Shown here: piece by piece, positions 6,803 to 9,292 of the stretch
How positions within the stretch are numbered: position 1 is the first letter of the stretch
How the letters are laid out: each line of letters begins with the position of its first letter
NCBI GenBank assembly: GCA_021796055.1
Contig: JAJYOS010000190.1
Coordinates: 1 to 9,292 of the forward strand
Direction: 5' to 3'
DNA length: 9,292 nt
DNA from: Bacteroidota bacterium
GTDB lineage: Bacteria > Bacteroidota > Kryptoniia > Kryptoniales > JAKASW01
Translations under genes and position numbers: made by a program
The notes under the pieces: model-generated
The model's input: the letters and a program-made list of their open reading frames with translations, nothing else
What the model was told of the DNA's origin: nothing
Database searches by the model: none

Positions 6803-6811
6803 CGCGTTCTA

Positions 6812-7501
6812 TCAGACTGAGCCTGTCTCAAGAATGTCAGCAAGTTCAGCTATGATATGTCTCGGCAAAGCCAACGCTTTGAGTTTTTCAACAGTTGCAC
6901 TGACCGGATACCGGAAGTATCTCAGTTCGAACTTACCATCCTGATAGACAGCGTAGCTCGCGCGAGAGTTGCCTGTACGCGGCTGCCCGAGACTCCTTGG
7001 GTTAAGTAACACCTTGTCCCCGATCTTGCGAATGAGCGGCACATGGGTATGACCAACGAGTAGAACGTCGGCCGGAAGTTTGTCAAAGTCTGTGATCCAT
7101 TCTTTCGCGTCTGGCAAGCACCGCCCGTAGAGCGGGTTCGAGGGTGACGCGTGCGTCAGATAAAATAGCTTTCCGTTACGCTCAACTTGTGCCTGCAAAG
7201 GTAGATTGCTGAGGTATGCTTTTAGCGCAATACCAATAACAGATGACGTGTATGTCCTTGTTGCTGTTGACATTTCCCGATAGCGTGAAGTCCACTTCGA
7301 GTCATCGTCATGTGCCACAGCGTTGTCATGGTTTCCCTGCACGACCACCGATGCCTTTTCCATTACTTCTGCGACCACCTCCCTCGGCTGTGGCCCGTAG
7401 TTCACAAGATCTCCGAGTACCCATAGTTCATCGTATTCTTCATTGAAGGCGCTCCAGGCGTCATAATTGCCGTGGATGTCGCTTACGATAGCTATCTTCA
7501 T
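6812..7501 (-). CDS. YfcE/MJ0936-like calcineurin-type metallophosphoesterase
   Basis: A 229-residue cytoplasmic phosphoesterase with the full set of dimetal motifs: SDIHGN with D8 and H10, GDLVNYG with D31, GNHDN with N57 and H58, THAS with H117, and GHTHVP with H151 and H153. After these comes LNPRSLGQPR, the variant of the NPGS loop typical of YfcE-like enzymes. Characterised relatives hydrolyse phosphodiesters in test assays, but their natural substrates are mostly unknown, and this one cannot be assigned. The C-terminal 30 residues (SATVEKLKALALPRHIIAEL) form a short helical tail. The start is the ATG at 7499-7501, with GAGAGG a few bases upstream. The open frame extends far upstream, but only across the transporter gene in another frame. 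It begins 26 bp after the transporter stop, so the two are very likely one transcript. Confidence 0.9.
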   Translation of the reverse strand: MKIAIVSDIHGNYDAWSAFNEEYDELWVLGDLVNYGPQPREVVAEVMEKASVVVQGNHDNAVAHDDDSKWTSRYREMSTATRTYTSSVIGIALKAYLSNLPLQAQVERNGKLFYLTHASPSNPLYGRCLPDAKEWITDFDKLPADVLLVGHTHVPLIRKIGDKVLLNPRSLGQPRTGNSRASYAVYQDGKFELRYFRYPVSATVEKLKALALPRHIIAELADILETGSV

Positions 7502-7527
7502 AATGTGCCCTCTCAACCAGCTTAAAG

Positions 7528-7980
7528 CTACAGCCGGATCAGGACGACGCCCACGATTAAGAAAGCAGCGCCAGCCAACCGAATGAAGCTTGCGGGGTGA
7601 ACAGGAATCCCGAGCATGCCAAAGTGGTCGAACGCGAGAGAGCCGAGCATCTGCCCAACTACGATCAAGGCGAGAGTCGTCGCGGCCCCGAGACGAGGAA
7701 CCATGAGGATGCAGATTCCGATGAATATCGCACCAAAAAGACCGCCCGTCCATGACACCCAAGAGGTGTTCCCGACGAACGAGGCTGATAGCCGAGGTCC
7801 TGGTGCGGCCAGGGAGACCGCCAACATCGACAGCATGCCGACAAAATAACTTGCGGAGCCAGCCCACCAGGGTGAACCGATTTGTGCGCGTAGATTCGCG
7901 TTCAGGACCTGTTGCAGGGCGACGCTCACACCAGCGCCGACCACTAGAAGAGACGAAAGTGCATATGAAGCAGGTGTCAT
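7528..7980 (-). CDS. YdcZ-type DMT-superfamily small membrane transporter
   Basis: A 150-residue inner-membrane protein with five predicted membrane helices, near residues 7-25, 38-58, 76-95, 98-116 and 131-149. The family signature is clear in the fourth helix and the loop after it: MVPRLGAATTLALIVVGQMLGSLAFDHFGMLG. Length and topology match the YdcZ (DUF606) family of half-size drug/metabolite transporters, which often act as dimers or in pairs. No second half is present here. The substrate is unknown. The start is the ATG at 7978-7980, with GAGGAGAG closely upstream. It lies 190 bp downstream of the AraC-family gene and directly upstream of the phosphoesterase gene, so it is a likely target of that regulator. 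An efflux or uptake role linked to the regulator's ligand is plausible but not shown. Confidence 0.88.
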   Translation of the reverse strand: MTPASYALSSLLVVGAGVSVALQQVLNANLRAQIGSPWWAGSASYFVGMLSMLAVSLAAPGPRLSASFVGNTSWVSWTGGLFGAIFIGICILMVPRLGAATTLALIVVGQMLGSLAFDHFGMLGIPVHPASFIRLAGAAFLIVGVVLIRL

Positions 7981-8170
7981 GTTACTCTCCTCAGTATTGC
8001 ACGGTCACGTTGGAATATTAGTCAGCCGGCAACCAACTCGCTTGCTTTGATGCATCTGAGAATCAAGCAGATCACGATCAAAACAGCTGCGTAGGCTGAG
8101 CCAATGCCGTGCTTTTGAATTGAAAGTAATAGATTTGGGCAACAGGGGTATAGAACAGATGTGACTCGGG
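7981..8170 (-). promoter_or_regulatory. 190-bp spacer, likely control region of the transporter and phosphoesterase genes
   Basis: This stretch separates the regulator stop from the transporter start. I found no confident -35/-10 pair, no strong hairpin and no T-run terminator. One minus-strand frame across it reads a short hydrophobic stretch (AAVLIVICLILRC) that ends at 8022. It overlaps the regulator's coding region and lacks a start of its own, so I do not call it a gene. If the regulator controls the transporter, its binding site should lie here. Confidence 0.35.
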
Positions 8171-8902
8171 CTATCTCGCCCGGTATCGGCCCGGCGTAAC
8201 GCCAAAAACACGCCGAAAACATCGCCCAAGGTGGCTTTGGTCAGAGAAACCGGATTCTGCTGCTACTGCGGCAATAGACTCGCCAGTCCTGAGCAGCCTT
8301 CGAGCATCGTTCAGTTTCTCAAGTAACCAGAACGTGTGCGGTGGGACGCCATGAATTCTTCTGAAACGACGGGAGAAGCCTTCACGGGTCATGCCAGCAA
8401 TTTGTGCAGCTTGGCTCACAGTCTCCCATGGTTCGCCATAGGCATGATCTTCGCCAATCCGGTTTGTACTAGCCGTGGTAATGCGCCTATATTCATCCGC
8501 GAGGATAGCAAAGTCGGACCAGCCAATGTGACCTTTGTTCTGCCATAGACGAGTCAGACCGAATATAAATTCGCATACTTCGTATGAGCCAGGTGTTGTG
8601 TATATGTTGATACAGAATACCTGTGATGGTTCGGACAACGAGCGATGGGGTGTCTCCGCTGGAATGTGCACCCCCTGACCTGGGGTAACGACAACCAGTT
8701 CCTCGCCGATAATGAATCTGCGTCTACCAGAGAGCACGAATGTTATCTGGTCTTCATCATGGAAGTGTGTTGGAAGAGCCACATCGAGACCGTGCACAGT
8801 TCCCAACTCTACGACACTGCTTCCAGGAGGACGCCAATACTGCCAGGTGTCGTTTAAGTTTGAGGCAGGATTCGTTGTCATCGGAAACATAAGCGATGCC
8901 AT
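8171..8902 (-). CDS. AraC-family transcriptional regulator with N-terminal cupin sensor domain
   Basis: A 243-residue DNA-binding regulator. Residues about 35-100 form a cupin-like ligand domain, with HFHDEDQITFVLSG and, later, VHIPAETPHR. Its histidines (H46, H48, H86) could bind a metal or ligand. Residues about 160-240 carry the double helix-turn-helix of AraC/XylS proteins: the first around WETVSQAAQIAGMTREGFSRRF, the second around SIAAVAAESGFSDQSHLGRCFRR, and the family end GVTPGRYR. I chose the ATG at 8900-8902 because AAGGA lies about eleven bases upstream. Internal ATGs at 8888-8890 and 8879-8881 are alternatives, and the frame also opens from a TTG at 8950. The gene heads a same-strand cluster with a transporter and a phosphoesterase, which suggests local control. 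The inducer is unknown. A diverged repeat copy lies just upstream of its start. Confidence 0.9.
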   Translation of the reverse strand: MASLMFPMTTNPASNLNDTWQYWRPPGSSVVELGTVHGLDVALPTHFHDEDQITFVLSGRRRFIIGEELVVVTPGQGVHIPAETPHRSLSEPSQVFCINIYTTPGSYEVCEFIFGLTRLWQNKGHIGWSDFAILADEYRRITTASTNRIGEDHAYGEPWETVSQAAQIAGMTREGFSRRFRRIHGVPPHTFWLLEKLNDARRLLRTGESIAAVAAESGFSDQSHLGRCFRRVFGVTPGRYRAR

Positions 8903-8954
8903 CAGATCGTTAGTCCTTATCCTGAAATATGTGCGGAGTCTCCCACCCAACCTG

Positions 8955-9061
8955 AAAGAAGCAAAACGGTCGTGATGTTGACGAAAAAAGCCCCTTGTAA
9001 ACTGTCTCTAAGCATACCTCACCCTGCAATCGTCCGTCAACCGGTTTTCCCACTCTGCTCG
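8955..9061 (-). repeat. Diverged direct repeat, copy 2 (pairs with 6434-6539)
   Basis: This is the partner of copy 1, in the same orientation and about 2.5 kb away. The stretch 8989-9061 aligns without gaps to 6467-6539. The minus-strand reading EWENRLTDDCRVRYA here compares with RWKKRLTE, stop, RRVRYA in copy 1. After a one-base offset, VNITTVLLLSG compares with INETTVLLLLG. Both copies carry stops in one of these frames, so neither encodes a product now. This copy ends about 50 bp upstream of the AraC-family start. Together the two copies bracket the regulator, transporter and phosphoesterase genes. Confidence 0.62.
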
Positions 9062-9178
9062 GTGCTGGAACAGAGCTTGGTAGTACCTGGCCAAGGGAAA
9101 GGCTGAAGCCTCATGGGTATTGCGAAGGAAGAAGATCCTAAGCCTATCCTGCTTGATCAAGATAATTCTGTGTTCGGT

Positions 9179-9232
9179 AAAGTAAAAGGGAACCACTGAC
9201 GGGGGTAGCGGCAAAGTAAAAGGGGACCACCG
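9179..9232 (+). mobile_element. Two short direct repeats resembling the multiple-repeat end of an IS21-family element
   Basis: AAAGTAAAAGGGAACCACTG at 9179-9198 is repeated with three changes as AAAGTAAAAGGGGACCACCG at 9213-9232, 34 bp later. Closely spaced repeats of the GTAAAAGGGGACCAC type are, from memory, common at the ends of IS21-family elements, where they bind the transposase. The rest of such an element would lie beyond the right edge. I see no transposase start in the remaining 60 bases. The repeats are seen directly; the family name is inference. Confidence 0.4.
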
Positions 9233-9292
9233 TAATGAGCCTTTTGGTATTGGAGGTGCCGGTAGGCACTGCTGATCCGAGGGGCGGAGAGG

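Larger units (their letters stand above)
6209..6811. other. 603-bp gap between the phosphoesterase and lactonase-like genes
   Basis: No gene is firmly supported. From right to left it holds a 14-bp palindrome at 6789-6802, a possible 46-codon frame at 6640-6780, one copy of a diverged direct repeat at 6434-6539, and a small hairpin (CGGACT, TGCC loop, AGTCCG) at 6339-6354. The frames between 6541 and 6610 are broken by stops, although one short stretch ending at 6541 has a protein-like composition. The segment from 6209 to 6430 is presumably the upstream control region of the lactonase-like gene. Confidence 0.45.
8903..9292. other. 390-bp right-end region without a supported gene
   Basis: Non-coding as far as I can see. 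It contains copy 2 of the diverged repeat (8955-9061) and the pair of short direct repeats at 9179-9232. A plus-strand ATG at 9235-9237 opens a frame to the window edge, but its 19 codons resemble nothing I know. A minus-strand frame at 9008-9214 ends inside the repeat; only the part from about 9070 leftward has a protein-like look, shared weakly with copy 1. Confidence 0.45.

Noticed and set aside
8022..8222. Hydrophobic minus-strand frame between the regulator and the transporter
   Set aside because: Most of it is an out-of-frame reading of the AraC-family C-terminus; the rest lacks a start and is only 30 or so residues.

Overview
The window reads as an accessory, decaying stretch of a Gram-negative bacterial chromosome. 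Base composition looks moderate (near 50% GC by eye). The cell envelope must be Gram-negative-like: there is a large MscS-type channel with a periplasmic domain and a Tat-exported hydrolase. A DsrE-family protein and an ISKra4-type transposase remnant fit an environmental, possibly anaerobic or sulfur-cycling proteobacterium (Desulfobacterota would fit), but nothing here fixes the taxon. Every supported gene lies on the minus strand, so the annotation is best read from right to left.

Layout by position. 1-789: the back part of an ISKra4-family transposase, cut off at its N-terminus, interrupted by an in-frame TGA and running off the left edge. 795-2477: intact MscS-family mechanosensitive channel. 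2478-3154: long gap with one perfect inverted repeat. 3155-3502: intact DsrE-family protein. 3540-3883: N-terminal relic of a tyrosine recombinase, frameshifted and then lost. 3981-4400: intact small coiled-coil plus ribbon-helix-helix-like protein. Its upstream region holds a good sigma-70-type promoter enclosed by an 11-bp inverted repeat, which looks like an autoregulated promoter. 4750-5140: nucleoside 2-deoxyribosyltransferase relic that needs two frame changes to read. 5327-6208: Tat-exported metallo-beta-lactamase-fold hydrolase resembling N-acyl-homoserine lactonases. 6812-8902: a three-gene module with an AraC-family cupin regulator, a YdcZ-type DMT transporter and a YfcE-like metallophosphoesterase. 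8903-9292: non-coding, with a repeat copy and two short direct repeats that resemble an IS21-type element end.

How the parts relate. The clearest functional unit is AraC regulator, then DMT permease, then phosphoesterase. The last two are 26 bp apart with good ribosome binding sites and probably form an operon under the regulator. The ribbon-helix-helix-like gene and the recombinase remnant form a second unit, probably the broken control and integration region of an old mobile element. A diverged, roughly 106-bp direct repeat lies just upstream of both the AraC gene and the lactonase-like gene. It has codon-like substitutions in part of its length, and its source is unknown.

I did not find a convincing new multi-gene defence or metabolic system. 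The points most worth a second look are the diverged repeat pair, the operator-enclosed promoter, and the three relic genes lying next to intact partners.
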